A model generated the notes under the pieces. That model made no database searches and was not told where the DNA came from. It worked only from the letters and a program-made list of their open reading frames with translations. DNA of 64,000 nucleotides, from contig JBGTCV010000099.1 of assembly GCA_041748655.1 (NCBI GenBank), forward strand, positions 6,470 through 70,469. Direction: 5' to 3'. A program made the position numbers and the translations under genes. Numbering within the stretch: the first letter of the stretch is position 1; the number at the start of each line of letters is the position of its first letter. This document shows, in pieces, positions 50,053-58,809 of this stretch. Origin of the DNA: Leptofilum sp041748655. Its GTDB lineage: Bacteria; Chloroflexota; Anaerolineae; Promineifilales; Promineifilaceae.

Positions 50053-51453
50053 ATGAAAGTTCAGTCGAACAACTTCATCCCGGCGGCACAGATTGCCCTG
50101 AACGACCCAGATTTGCAAACGGCCGTTTCCACCGGAACCCATGCCGCCTTCACCAAGCGGCAGGTGGCCATGTTTGCCTATGGCGAAGCACACGGCCAGG
50201 CGATGCGCCAGCAGGCGGCGGCCATCAAGCGGCACTCCCTCAACCATTTGCCCGATTTGCTAGAGCAGGCCGAAGCCAACATGCAGGCCAACGGCATCCA
50301 GGTACTGTGGGCCGTGGACGCCGCCGAAGCCAACCGGCACGTGCTGGAAATTGCTCAACGGCACAACGTGCGCTCAGCGGTAAAAGGCAAGAGCATGATG
50401 ACCGAAGAAACCGGCCTGAACCACGCCCTGGAAGCCGCCGATATCGACGTGCTGGAGACCGATTTGGGCGAATATATCGTGCAGCTTGGCGAAGAAACGC
50501 CCAGCCACATCGTGGCCCCCATCGTGCATAAAACCAAAGAAAGCATTCGGGACCTGCTCATCGAAAAAGCCAACATGCCGCCCACGGATGATACGAATGA
50601 GATGACCCTCTTTGCCCGTGAGCTGCTGCGCCAAAAATTTTTGGCCGCCGACATGGGCATCTCTGGCGGCAACTTTGTTTTGGCTGAGACTGGCTCGATT
50701 TGCCTGGTTTCCAACGAGGGCAACATTCGCCTGGTGACCAGCCTGCCCCGGGTACACGTGGCGCTGGTGGGCATCGAGAAAATCGTGGCCACCGTGACCG
50801 ATTACGCCACGCTGACCCAGGTGCTGCCGCGCAGTGCCACCGGCCAGGCGATGACGGTGTATACGCACATGGTCAACGGGCCGCGCCAGCCCGGCGAAAC
50901 CGATGGCCCGGAGCATGTCTACGTGATTTTGGTGGATAACGGCCGTTCCAAAATCTACACCTCCACCTACTGCGAAGCCCTCGCCTGCATCCGCTGCGGG
51001 GCGTGCCTGAACGGCTGCCCGGTCTACCAGGTGACGGGTGGCCACGCCTACGGCTGGGTCTACCCCGGCCCGATTGGTGCAGTGATCACCCCGCTGCTGA
51101 CCGGATTGGAAAACGCCAGCCCGCTGCCCCATGCCAGCACCCTCTGCGGCATGTGCCAGGAAGTCTGCCCGGTAAAGATCGACATCCCCCGGATGCTGCT
51201 CGACCTGCGCCACGAGCTGGTGCAGCGCGGCCACAGCGACGCCATCTGGAACGTGGGGATGAAGGCATGGGCCTTTGGCAACGTCTCGCCCCGGCGCTTT
51301 ATCTTTGGCAGCAAGGTGGCAGCCAGGGGAATGAATCTGCTGAAGCCCAAAACGCTGCCGGGGCCGCTGGGCGGCTGGACGAAATATCGCAGCACACCCA
51401 AATTTGCGCCGAAATCGTTCCACCAGCTGTGGCAGGAGCGAAAAGATAAGTAA
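50053..51453 (+). CDS. lutB: Lactate utilisation protein B (LUD domain with 4Fe-4S clusters)
   Basis: The 466-residue protein starts MKVQSNNFIPAAQIALNDPD and has a LUD domain ('SAVKGKSMMTEETGLNHAL', 'NFVLAETGSICLVSNEGN'). Two 4Fe-4S motifs follow, 'CIRCGACLNGCPVYQVTGG' and 'CGMCQEVCPVKIDIPRML'. This is the LutB layout, the electron-transferring subunit of the LutABC lactate oxidase. ATG 50053 is used; the frame is open to 49966 only because the dispersed repeat there has no stop. Confidence 0.95.
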   Translation: MKVQSNNFIPAAQIALNDPDLQTAVSTGTHAAFTKRQVAMFAYGEAHGQAMRQQAAAIKRHSLNHLPDLLEQAEANMQANGIQVLWAVDAAEANRHVLEIAQRHNVRSAVKGKSMMTEETGLNHALEAADIDVLETDLGEYIVQLGEETPSHIVAPIVHKTKESIRDLLIEKANMPPTDDTNEMTLFARELLRQKFLAADMGISGGNFVLAETGSICLVSNEGNIRLVTSLPRVHVALVGIEKIVATVTDYATLTQVLPRSATGQAMTVYTHMVNGPRQPGETDGPEHVYVILVDNGRSKIYTSTYCEALACIRCGACLNGCPVYQVTGGHAYGWVYPGPIGAVITPLLTGLENASPLPHASTLCGMCQEVCPVKIDIPRMLLDLRHELVQRGHSDAIWNVGMKAWAFGNVSPRRFIFGSKVAARGMNLLKPKTLPGPLGGWTKYRSTPKFAPKSFHQLWQERKDK

Positions 51454-51504
51454 CCACAGATTGCGCAGATTTTTCTTCTCTCTGCGTAACTCTGTGTTCC
51501 TCTT
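51453..51504. repeat. CCACAGATTGCGCAGAT / CTCTGCGTAACTCTGTG repeat
   Basis: The arms CACAGATTGCGCAGA and TCTGCGTAACTCTGTG form an imperfect hairpin directly after the lutB stop codon. It belongs to the CCGCAGAT family at 13552. Confidence 0.7.
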
Positions 51505-51522
51505 ATTTTGAAGGAGGCCAAG

Positions 51523-52182
51523 ATGAGTAGTCGTGACTTGATTTTAGGCAAATTACGCGAAGGGCAGCGGCCGTTTCCCAACGTCGCCCCACCCCGAGAC
51601 CATCTGCCGATGGTGCCGCTGTCGGACACATCGCCTGCCGGACTGTACGGCCGTTTCGTCCACGAAGCCACCAATGCCGCCTGCATCCTCCACGAAGCAG
51701 CAACCAGCGAAGCAGCGATTGCGGCAATTTTGCAGATTGTGGGGGAAGACAAAATTATTTCCAGTTGGAACCCCGAACACATTCCCCTGCCAGGTCTGGC
51801 TGAAGCGCTGGACGCAGCCAACATCCGCCGCGTGGGTCAGGATGCCAGCGTGCGCGTGGGTCTCACCGGGGTGGATGCGGCGCTGGCGGCGACGGGCAGT
51901 GTGGTGGTGATGAGTGGCAACGGCCGTCCTCGCGCCGCCTCCCTCCTGCCTCCCATTCACATCGCCGTAGCTGCCGCAAGCCAAATTGTGCCCGATTTGG
52001 AAAGCTGGTGGGCGGCCCAAAAATGGGCGGCCCAAAAAGCGGCAGGACTCGAACAAACCCGGCAGCACAGTAACATCGTCGTCATTACCGGGCCTAGCAG
52101 AACGGCCGATATTGCTATGCAGCTCGTCATGGGCATGCACGGCCCCCGCGAGCTTCATCTCGTACTTTTACCAAACCAGTAG
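51523..52182 (+). CDS. lutC: Lactate utilisation protein C (LUD domain)
   Basis: The 219-residue protein starts MSSRDLILGKLREGQRPFPN and has the LUD features 'VGLTGVDAALAATGSVVVMS', 'SLLPPIHIAVAAASQIV' and 'ITGPSRTADIAMQLVMGMHG'. It completes LutABC. AAGGAGGCCAAG is a strong Shine-Dalgarno. The stop codon TAG is part of the left arm of a perfect 14-bp inverted repeat at 52179-52207. A short tandem AAKWAAQK duplication is seen near residues 170-180. Confidence 0.93.
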   Translation: MSSRDLILGKLREGQRPFPNVAPPRDHLPMVPLSDTSPAGLYGRFVHEATNAACILHEAATSEAAIAAILQIVGEDKIISSWNPEHIPLPGLAEALDAANIRRVGQDASVRVGLTGVDAALAATGSVVVMSGNGRPRAASLLPPIHIAVAAASQIVPDLESWWAAQKWAAQKAAGLEQTRQHSNIVVITGPSRTADIAMQLVMGMHGPRELHLVLLPNQ

Positions 52183-52207
52183 GGGCAGGTCTAAGACCTG
52201 CCCCTAC
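52179..52207 (+). repeat. Perfect inverted repeat GTAGGGGCAGGTCT over the lutC stop
   Basis: Arms GTAGGGGCAGGTCT (52179-52192) and its exact complement (52194-52207) meet across one base. The lutC stop is inside the left arm. No T-run follows, so a terminator is unlikely. Confidence 0.8.
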
Positions 52208-52223
52208 CGCAAATGAGGAATAA

Positions 52224-54410
52224 ATGACACAAAAAGCATACAAACACGTCGATTACAACTGGGATGACACTGTCGCCAACCAGCTAGACCCCGTGGAGCG
52301 GCTGCGCTACCGCTCCAACATCCTGGGAGATGACCAGCGCATCACCAACACCGGCGGCGGCAACACCTCCTCCAAAATCATCATGACCGATCCCCTCACC
52401 GGCGAACCGGTTGATGTGCTCTGGGTCAAAGGCTCCGGCGGCGATTTGCGCACCTCCACCCGCGCCAATTTTGCTTCGCTGTACATGGAGAAGCTGCTAG
52501 GGCTGCAAAAAATCTACGACGCGGCCGAAGTAAAGGGGGTCAAAACCGAAATCGAAGACCAGATGGTGGGCATGTACCCGCACACCACCTTCAACCTCAA
52601 CCCCCGCGCCAGCTCGATTGATACCCCGCTGCACGGCTTCATCCCGGCGCGACACGTGGACCATATGCACCCCATCTCCGCCATCGCCATTGCCGCCAGC
52701 AAGGACCAGGAGCAGCTGACCCAAGATGTATACGGCGGTGAGGTTGGCTGGGTGGGCTGGCAGCGCCCCGGCCTCGACCTGGGCCTAGTGATGGGCCAAA
52801 TGGCTACAGAAAATCCGCAGCTCAAAGGGCTGATCATGGGGCAGCACGGCCTGATCAACTGGGCCGATGACGACAAAGCGTGCTATGAACTGACGCTGGA
52901 TTTGATTGAGAAAGCGGCCGTTTACATCCAAGAACGTGATAAGGGCGCGGACACATTTGGCAGCGCAAAATACCAATCGCTGCCTGAGGCCGAACGGGAG
53001 GCGCTGCTCATTCAACTGCTGCCCACCCTGCGCGGCCTGGTGTCGCAGCAGAAACGGTTCATCGGCACCATGCACATCACCGACAGCGTGCTGGCGTTTG
53101 TCAACAGCCACGATGCGGCCCGTTTGGCAGAGATTGGTACCTCATGCCCCGACCACTTCCTGCGCACCAAAATCAAGCCGCTCTACGTCGATTGGAACCC
53201 GCAAACGGAAGATTTTGCCGCCCTGCTTAGCAAACTGGAAGCCGGATTGGTCGCCTACCGCACCGATTACGCCGCTTACTACGCAGCGTGCAAACATGCC
53301 AACTCCCCCGCCATGCGCGACCCGAACCCGACTGTGATTCTCATTCCCGGCGTAGGGCTGATCGCCTGGGGCAAAAATAAGAGCGAGAGCCGGGTAACGG
53401 CCGAATTCTACTCCCTGGCAATCGAAGTGATGCGTGCGGCCGAAGCGATCAGCGAGTACCAGGGCTTGCCACGCCAGGAGGCGTTCGACATTGAGTATTG
53501 GCTGCTGGAAGAGGCGAAGCTGCAGCGGATGCCGCCAGAAAAAGAGCTGGCGCGGAATGTGGTCATTGTGGTGGGAGCGGGCAGCGGCATTGGCAAAGCC
53601 ACAGCCCACCGGGTAGCCCAGGAAGGGGCGCACGTGGTGTGTGTGGATTTGAATGCTGAAGCTGCCCAAGAGACCGCCAACGAACTCACCAACAAATACG
53701 GTATGGGCATTGGCGTGGCCGGAACGGGCATTTCGACCTGCGGTCCAGCCATCGGCCTGGGCGCGGACATTACCAACCGCTACTCGGTGCAGGCCATGCT
53801 CAACCAGGTCATTCTGGCTTACGGCGGCATTGACAACATCATCGTTACCGCCGGGGTGTTTGTGCCGCCCAGCAAAGAAGGCAAACTCACCGATCCACAG
53901 TGGGACCTTACCTTCGCCGTGAATGTGAAGGGGGGCTACCTGGTAGCCGATGAAGCCCGCCAGATTTGGGAAGCGCAGGGGTTATCTGGCAGTCTGGTTT
54001 TGACGACGAGCGTGAATGCGGCCGTTTCCAAAAAGGGTTCCGTCGCTTACGACACCAGCAAAGCCGCCGCCAACCATCTGGTGCGCGAGCTGGCCATCGA
54101 GCTGGCCCCGCTGGTGCGGGTCAACGGCCTGGCACCCGCCACGGTGGTGGAAGGCAGCAGCATGTTCCCCCGTGACCGGGTCATCAGCTCCCTAGTGAAG
54201 TACGGCATCCCCCACGACGAAAACGAAGAGACAGACACACTGCGCGACAAGCTGGCCCACTTCTACGCCCAGCGCACGCTGACCAAATCCCCCATCACCC
54301 TGGCAGATCAGGCTGAAGGGGCTTATTTGCTGGCCAGCAGTAAATTGAGCAAAACCACCGGGCAGATTCTCACTGTCGATGGCGGCCTACATGAGGCATT
54401 TTTGCGTTAA
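52224..54410 (+). CDS. rhaEW: Bifunctional L-rhamnulose-1-phosphate aldolase / lactaldehyde dehydrogenase (RhaE-RhaW fusion)
   Basis: The 728-residue protein has an N-terminal class II aldolase half (to about residue 430) with 'RITNTGGGNTSSKIIMTD' and 'PARHVDHMHPISAIAIAAS' metal histidines. A C-terminal SDR half has 'VIVVGAGSGIGKATAHRVAQ', 'VVCVDLN', 'TTSVNAAV' and 'YDTSKAAANHLVRELAIELA' (YxxxK). This arrangement is the RhaE-RhaW protein known from rhamnose clusters of Chloroflexus, Bacillus and others. It cleaves rhamnulose-1-phosphate to DHAP and lactaldehyde and oxidises the latter to lactate. LutABC, just upstream, would then make pyruvate. A GAGG precedes the ATG. Confidence 0.94.
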   Translation: MTQKAYKHVDYNWDDTVANQLDPVERLRYRSNILGDDQRITNTGGGNTSSKIIMTDPLTGEPVDVLWVKGSGGDLRTSTRANFASLYMEKLLGLQKIYDAAEVKGVKTEIEDQMVGMYPHTTFNLNPRASSIDTPLHGFIPARHVDHMHPISAIAIAASKDQEQLTQDVYGGEVGWVGWQRPGLDLGLVMGQMATENPQLKGLIMGQHGLINWADDDKACYELTLDLIEKAAVYIQERDKGADTFGSAKYQSLPEAEREALLIQLLPTLRGLVSQQKRFIGTMHITDSVLAFVNSHDAARLAEIGTSCPDHFLRTKIKPLYVDWNPQTEDFAALLSKLEAGLVAYRTDYAAYYAACKHANSPAMRDPNPTVILIPGVGLIAWGKNKSESRVTAEFYSLAIEVMRAAEAISEYQGLPRQEAFDIEYWLLEEAKLQRMPPEKELARNVVIVVGAGSGIGKATAHRVAQEGAHVVCVDLNAEAAQETANELTNKYGMGIGVAGTGISTCGPAIGLGADITNRYSVQAMLNQVILAYGGIDNIIVTAGVFVPPSKEGKLTDPQWDLTFAVNVKGGYLVADEARQIWEAQGLSGSLVLTTSVNAAVSKKGSVAYDTSKAAANHLVRELAIELAPLVRVNGLAPATVVEGSSMFPRDRVISSLVKYGIPHDENEETDTLRDKLAHFYAQRTLTKSPITLADQAEGAYLLASSKLSKTTGQILTVDGGLHEAFLR

Positions 54411-54469
54411 TGTGTCTCGTCGGGGCAAGAGGAAGCGGCGGTTTGGTCGTAAAGTGAGCGGCGCTTACT

Positions 54470-55288
54470 TTACGCTCGGCTGCTTTCAGGCGAATTGGCC
54501 TGGCTGATTTTGGGGCGGTACATTTGGGTGAGCTTATGCCCGGCTCCCAACAAGGCAAAGAGCGATTCCATAACGCCGAGGGTATACGGCCGATCGATTT
54601 CTTCCCCCTCAGCCAGCGCTTTTTCCAGCAAAGCGAGCGCTTTTTGGGGATTGCGCCGCTCGAGAGCCTGGACTGCCTGTTGATACAGCTTGTCCAGTGC
54701 GTCTACCCCGGTGAGCGCATCCCCATCGGGGATATCCACCATGAAGCGGGCCAGTGGCAGCAGCGCCGCGGCCGTTTCTGCCCCCACACCCTCGGGGAAA
54801 TCTTTTAGCAGGGTAAAGGCTTGCAGCCCGTTCCCTTTTTTCAGCTGCTGTTGGGCAAGTTCCAGCCGCTGGGCCGGATCATCAGCGCTTTGGAATCCGA
54901 GCGGTGCGGGCATGGCAACACTTTTGCTGACGAACTGACGCACCAGCCCTTCTGGCAGAATCCCGGTGAATTCGTTTACGATACGGCCGTTCCTGAACAT
55001 CTTCACCGCTGGAATAGAGCGAATGCCAAATTTGCCCGCCATCCGCTGATTGTGCTCTGTATCCAGCTTGGCCAGCACAAAAGGGCTGTCTGCCTCTTCT
55101 GCCAGCTTTTCCAATACCGGGCCAAGCTGGCGGCAAGGCCCACACCACGCCGCCCAAAAATCAACCATTACCGGCATTTTGTAGGAGCGGTTAATTACCT
55201 GCACCTCAAATGATTGATCCGTCACTTCTAAAACGCTCACCTGAGCCGATGATTTCTTATTCTTTTTGCCAAACGAAAACCATTTCAT
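54470..55288 (-). CDS. Thioredoxin-TPR protein (YbbN/CnoX-like)
   Basis: The 272-residue protein starts MKWFSFGKKNKKSSAQVSVL. Its thioredoxin domain has WCGPC (Cys49, Cys52) and cis-Pro 'IRSIPAVKMFRNG'. From residue ~140 TPR-like helices follow ('RLELAQQQLKKGNGLQAFTL', 'ALERRNPQKALALLEKALAE'). The layout is that of YbbN/CnoX, a redox-active holdase-type co-chaperone that hands clients to GroEL. Intact CGPC suggests real redox activity, as in cyanobacterial and alphaproteobacterial members, not the SxxC of E. coli. GAGG precedes ATG 55288, preferred over an upstream ATG at 55309. Confidence 0.85.
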   Translation of the reverse strand: MKWFSFGKKNKKSSAQVSVLEVTDQSFEVQVINRSYKMPVMVDFWAAWCGPCRQLGPVLEKLAEEADSPFVLAKLDTEHNQRMAGKFGIRSIPAVKMFRNGRIVNEFTGILPEGLVRQFVSKSVAMPAPLGFQSADDPAQRLELAQQQLKKGNGLQAFTLLKDFPEGVGAETAAALLPLARFMVDIPDGDALTGVDALDKLYQQAVQALERRNPQKALALLEKALAEGEEIDRPYTLGVMESLFALLGAGHKLTQMYRPKISQANSPESSRA

Positions 55289-55401
55289 ATGCGTGCGCCT
55301 CATCGCCAATTAAAAGATCAAAAGGTGACAGGCCATTTAGAACAGCCTGTCACCTGAATAGTATAGCGACTTGTCCGGGAAAGCTGTAAAGCAGGTTCCC
55401 G

Positions 55402-56592
55402 TTACATGCTGTACAGCAGCCGCTCCCGATTGAAGATTTGCATGGCAAAAATGACGCCAACCACTGTGGCCAGCAGGTTGCCCACCACGCTAAACAGCAC
55501 CGCGTTGGCGGGCACAATGCCGCCCAGCGTCAGGGCACTCACCACGGCGGAGGTGCCGTAGACGGGCAGTAGATAGGTGAGGCTCGCCCCCGTCGGCGGT
55601 ACGAAGGCGGCGGCCATCGCGGTAAACAGCACCCCAAAAATAACCGGCGACAGGGCAGATTGGGCATCCTTAAACGTCTTGGTGCGGATGCTGATAACCA
55701 TGAGGATGACGTTGGCAAACAGCGCCAGCGGCAGCGACACCAGGATGGCTTGTAAAATCACTGCTACGGGCAGCGCCCCGGCCCCATCGGTCATCGATTC
55801 GGGCAGCAGGATGCTGGCTGTCCAAAAGCCAAAGAGGGTGAGGGCAATGGGAACGGCCGTTACCGTAAACACAGACGCCAATTTGCCCACAAAAATTTCT
55901 GCGTCGCTGCTGGGCGTCACCAGCAAGGATTCCAGCGTGCCCCGCTCCTTCTCTCCAGCCGTCACGTCGATGGCGATGAACATGCCACCCTGAACGGCCG
56001 TAATCGCGACCAAAATGGGCAGGAAGAAGGCGGCGGCAGCCCCGGCACGCTGGGCAGCGGAAGCCAAATCCTGGGCGTCCAGGTTCACGGGAGCCAGTAC
56101 AGCCAAATCGACATCCCGTGCCGTTAGTCGCTGCACGGTGATTTGCTGGTTGTACGCATTGAGCGCCAGTTCCAGCCGCCCCAGCGACAACCCCCCGCCA
56201 AACAGCCCACCAGAGGTGCTGTTGGTGCGCACAATCAGGGTCGCATCCTCTTCGGCGGTGACGTTCTCGCCAAAGCCGGGGGTGAAAATAAGCCCAGCCG
56301 CTTCTTCGCCGCTGGCGATGGTGGCTTCCAAATCACCGCTGAAAGGTTCCAGCTCAATATTGAAGCGGGCAAAGGTGTCGATAAATTCTTGCCCGGCGTA
56401 TTCTACGCCCTGCACCGGCAGCACCAGCACATTTTCCTGCCGGGAGGTGACCAGGGAGCCGATCAACGGGTTTAGCACGGCGTAAAAAATGCCCAGGACG
56501 AGCGGTACAATCAGCGTTTGGCGCAGCCCTTTCCCGTCGCGAATGATGTCTAAAAGCTCTTTTTGCCAGATGTTTAGAATGTTATTTAACAT
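55402..56592 (-). CDS. ABC-2 type exporter permease (NatB-like)
   Basis: The 396-residue protein starts MLNNILNIWQKELLDIIRDG. It has one N-terminal membrane helix, a large extracytoplasmic loop (about residues 45-190), and five C-terminal helices with 'GEKERGTLESLLVTPSSDAE', the ABC-2 coupling signature. This is the NatB/CcmB-like permease of sodium or drug exporters. GAGGA precedes the ATG. It is the last gene of a minus-strand operon headed by the LytTR fusion protein; a dispersed AATTAC repeat separates it from its ATPase gene. Confidence 0.88.
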   Translation of the reverse strand: MLNNILNIWQKELLDIIRDGKGLRQTLIVPLVLGIFYAVLNPLIGSLVTSRQENVLVLPVQGVEYAGQEFIDTFARFNIELEPFSGDLEATIASGEEAAGLIFTPGFGENVTAEEDATLIVRTNSTSGGLFGGGLSLGRLELALNAYNQQITVQRLTARDVDLAVLAPVNLDAQDLASAAQRAGAAAAFFLPILVAITAVQGGMFIAIDVTAGEKERGTLESLLVTPSSDAEIFVGKLASVFTVTAVPIALTLFGFWTASILLPESMTDGAGALPVAVILQAILVSLPLALFANVILMVISIRTKTFKDAQSALSPVIFGVLFTAMAAAFVPPTGASLTYLLPVYGTSAVVSALTLGGIVPANAVLFSVVGNLLATVVGVIFAMQIFNRERLLYSM

Positions 56593-56606
56593 AATGTTCC
56601 TCGAAT

Positions 56607-56665
56607 TAATTACCCAATTACGCAATTACCGCTTTGAAATTGGGAAATTGGGTAATTTAGTAATT
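56607..56665. repeat. AATTAC inverted repeat (copy 3)
   Basis: AATTACCCAATTACGCAATTA and a complementary AATTGGGAAATTGGGTAATT (20-base view) flank a GCTTTG loop. It lies between the ATPase and permease genes of an ABC-2 exporter, like copies 1 and 2. Confidence 0.75.
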
Positions 56666-57427
56666 GTTTTGCAAACGGCCGTATTCACTGCGAGACAACC
56701 CTTCCCGACCCGCCAGGGTAACAAAGGCGTCTTCCAAATTATCTTTGCCTGTTTGTTGCATCAGCGCGGTGGGGGTGCCAGAAGCCACAATTCGCCCGCC
56801 CACAATGATGGCGATGTTGTCGCAGAGCCGTTCCGCTTCGTCCATGTAGTGGGTGCTAAAAAGCACACAGCGCCCCTGGTCCCGCAGGGCGCGAATGCTG
56901 TTGCGGGTGTCGCGCACGGCCATCACGTCCAGGCCGTTGGTCGGCTCATCCATGATGATGTTGGGCGGGTTGTGGACCAGGGCGCGCCCCAGCACAATCT
57001 TCTGCCGCTGGCCGCGACTGAACCCTTCGGCACGCCGTTCGGCAATTTCGGCCATGTTTAACTCGTCGATGATCGCCTGGATGCGGGATTCCAGCCCTTG
57101 CCCTTTGAGGCCGTAGAAACGGCCGTAATAACGAAACTGTTCCCGTGGCGTCAACCGGGGATAGACGCCGTTCATATCCGCCTGTACCCCCAGCACCTGA
57201 CGCACGGCGCGGGGGTCGCGAGTCACGTCGTGGCCATCTACGATAACGGTGCCGCCCATCGGCTTGATCAGGCCAGAGATCATGCGCAGGGTGGTGGTTT
57301 TGCCCGCCCCATTGGGGCCAAGCAGCCCGGTAATTTGGCCATCCGGGCAGATAAACGAGATGTCATCAACGGCTTTAATGCTGTTGTCTGCACCGTAATA
57401 TTTTTTTAGATTCTTGATTTCGATCAT
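56657..57427 (-). CDS. ABC-2 type exporter ATPase (NatA-like)
   Basis: The 256-residue ATPase has Walker A 'GLLGPNGAGKTTTLRMISGL', a signature 'EGFSRGQRQKIVLGRALVHN' (FSRGQ in place of LSGGQ, as in many NatA proteins), Walker B 'NIIMDEPTNGLDVMA' and H-loop 'LFSTHYMDEAERLCD'. It would drive both ABC-2 permeases next to it. Genes for a permease lie on each side, so the exporter may be a heterodimer. The last codons overlap an ACGGCCGT copy. Confidence 0.92.
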   Translation of the reverse strand: MIEIKNLKKYYGADNSIKAVDDISFICPDGQITGLLGPNGAGKTTTLRMISGLIKPMGGTVIVDGHDVTRDPRAVRQVLGVQADMNGVYPRLTPREQFRYYGRFYGLKGQGLESRIQAIIDELNMAEIAERRAEGFSRGQRQKIVLGRALVHNPPNIIMDEPTNGLDVMAVRDTRNSIRALRDQGRCVLFSTHYMDEAERLCDNIAIIVGGRIVASGTPTALMQQTGKDNLEDAFVTLAGREGLSRSEYGRLQNNY

Positions 57428-57435
57428 TGTCTATT

Positions 57436-57480
57436 CCTTTTGCGATTGACGATTGACGATTTTAGATTCACGATTGCCAC
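57436..57480. repeat. GATTGACGATTGACGATT repeat fragment
   Basis: TTGCGATTGACGATTGACGA and a following TTTAGATTCACGATTGCC resemble one arm of the repeat at 19108. It lies between the exporter ATPase and the second permease genes. Confidence 0.5.
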
Positions 57481-57483
57481 CGC

Positions 57484-58599
57484 TCACTGCCCACCGCTCA
57501 CCGACCGGCGCAAATGCCAAGCCAGAATCAGGTAGATGCCCACCGTACACGCCAGCAAGATGAGCAAACTGCTGCTGGCGGCGGCCCAGGAACGGCCGTT
57601 CAATGATTGATTCAGCGCTTCCACCAGGTGCTGGGTGGGAATGGCCCGCAAAACCAGCCGGGTCAATGGCGTCAGGCTTTCCAGCGACGTGGTGGCAAAC
57701 CAGCTGGGCAGCGCGGCAACCATGACTGCAATGACGGCGGTGGCTTTGGCCTGGCTGTGATGCAGCCGCTGGCCCAGCAGCAGCCCCACACCAATCATGA
57801 ACAGGGTGGTGAACATGATGGCAACGGCCGTAATGCCCCAGCTGCCCACAAAGCCATCATTTAGCATGGCGATGACCAAAACGATCACCATCGTCAGGCT
57901 AAAGGCAGCTCCCCCCTTGCCTATGAGCATATCGGCCCGCGTGGCGGGTGAGCTAAGCAGCGCTTGCAGGGTGCCGTTTTCCTGCTCTTCGTGCAGCAGG
58001 TGGGGCAAAGAGCTGCACGTGGTAATGCCGGTTGTTAAAAGTACCATCGTGATAAACAGGAAGCTCTCAATGGATAAGGGAGCCATTTCGCTGCCGCCTG
58101 GCTGCCGCTCGACCCAATTGATCTGGGCGGCGGGGATGGGGTGGCGTAAAGCGGCCGTTTCTTCCACAAAAAAGCGCTGAAATTGGGCAATGTTCGATGA
58201 CCGTGCCGCGCTGTTCAGGTAGATGGTGAGTTCAGGCGAGCCACCGTTGGCAACGGCCGTATCAAACCCCGGTGGCAAAACGACGCCAGCCACCACATCG
58301 CCTGTTAGCTGCTCCAGAACGGCCGTTTCCGATGCCACCCGCTCAACTGCCACATTTTCCAACAAGGCCAGCCGATCGGGCAGCTGTGAGCTGCCCGCGT
58401 CATACAGCACCACCTGAATCGTATCGTTACCGCTGAGCGTAGGCAGCAAAACCAGAAACACCAGCGAGACAAACAGGGGCATCAGCAGCGAAATGAGATG
58501 GTAAGGATGGTTCAGAATGGTGACGATATCTTTACGGGCAATAGAACGTATAAGTTGCCAGCGGGCTGGTAGATGAACGGTTGATATTTCCATATGCAT
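57484..58599 (-). CDS. ABC-2 type exporter permease (second subunit)
   Basis: The 371-residue protein opens with a cytoplasmic segment, 'ARWQLIRSIARKDIVTILNH', a first helix near 35-55, and an extracytoplasmic loop. Five C-terminal helices follow, with the ABC-2 signature 'EEQENGTLQALLSSPATRAD'. It pairs with the permease at 55402 around the ATPase at 56657. Start is one of two adjacent ATGs (58599 or 58593). Upstream are three 20-21-bp direct repeats, candidate LytTR binding sites. Confidence 0.87.
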   Translation of the reverse strand: MHMEISTVHLPARWQLIRSIARKDIVTILNHPYHLISLLMPLFVSLVFLVLLPTLSGNDTIQVVLYDAGSSQLPDRLALLENVAVERVASETAVLEQLTGDVVAGVVLPPGFDTAVANGGSPELTIYLNSAARSSNIAQFQRFFVEETAALRHPIPAAQINWVERQPGGSEMAPLSIESFLFITMVLLTTGITTCSSLPHLLHEEQENGTLQALLSSPATRADMLIGKGGAAFSLTMVIVLVIAMLNDGFVGSWGITAVAIMFTTLFMIGVGLLLGQRLHHSQAKATAVIAVMVAALPSWFATTSLESLTPLTRLVLRAIPTQHLVEALNQSLNGRSWAAASSSLLILLACTVGIYLILAWHLRRSVSGGQ

Positions 58600-58637
58600 G
58601 ATGATTTACAAAATTGTCCTGCAATTTAAATAATCGT

Positions 58638-58701
58638 AGTGCCAGGCAAGGGGCAGATAGGCTCTGGTCAACCAAACTGGTTTTGCCCCTTGCCTGGCAC
58701 T
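58638..58701. repeat. Perfect 18-bp inverted repeat AGTGCCAGGCAAGGGGCA
   Basis: AGTGCCAGGCAAGGGGCA (58638-58655) and its exact complement (58684-58701) enclose 28 bases. It lies between the LytTR fusion gene and the exporter operon. No T-run follows in either direction. It could be a dispersed palindrome or a transcription-separating hairpin. Confidence 0.8.
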
Positions 58702-58747
58702 GCCCCGTCAAGATAACAAATTTTGCAACCAGTCGCACTATTTTTGC

Positions 58748-58803
58748 GCTGAAAGGCGGCAAAAATAGCTGAATGGCCGCAAATACGGGCTGAATGGCAC
58801 AAA
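58748..58803 (-). promoter_or_regulatory. Three direct repeats, candidate LytTR binding sites
   Basis: GCTGAAAGGCGGCAAA (58748), GCTGAATGGCCGCAAA (58768) and GCTGAATGGCACAAA (58789) recur every 20-21 bp, two helical turns. LytTR regulators bind spaced direct repeats, and the adjacent gene encodes a LytTR protein. The sites lie upstream of the exporter permease gene on the minus strand. Confidence 0.5.
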
Positions 58804-58809
58804 CTGCCC

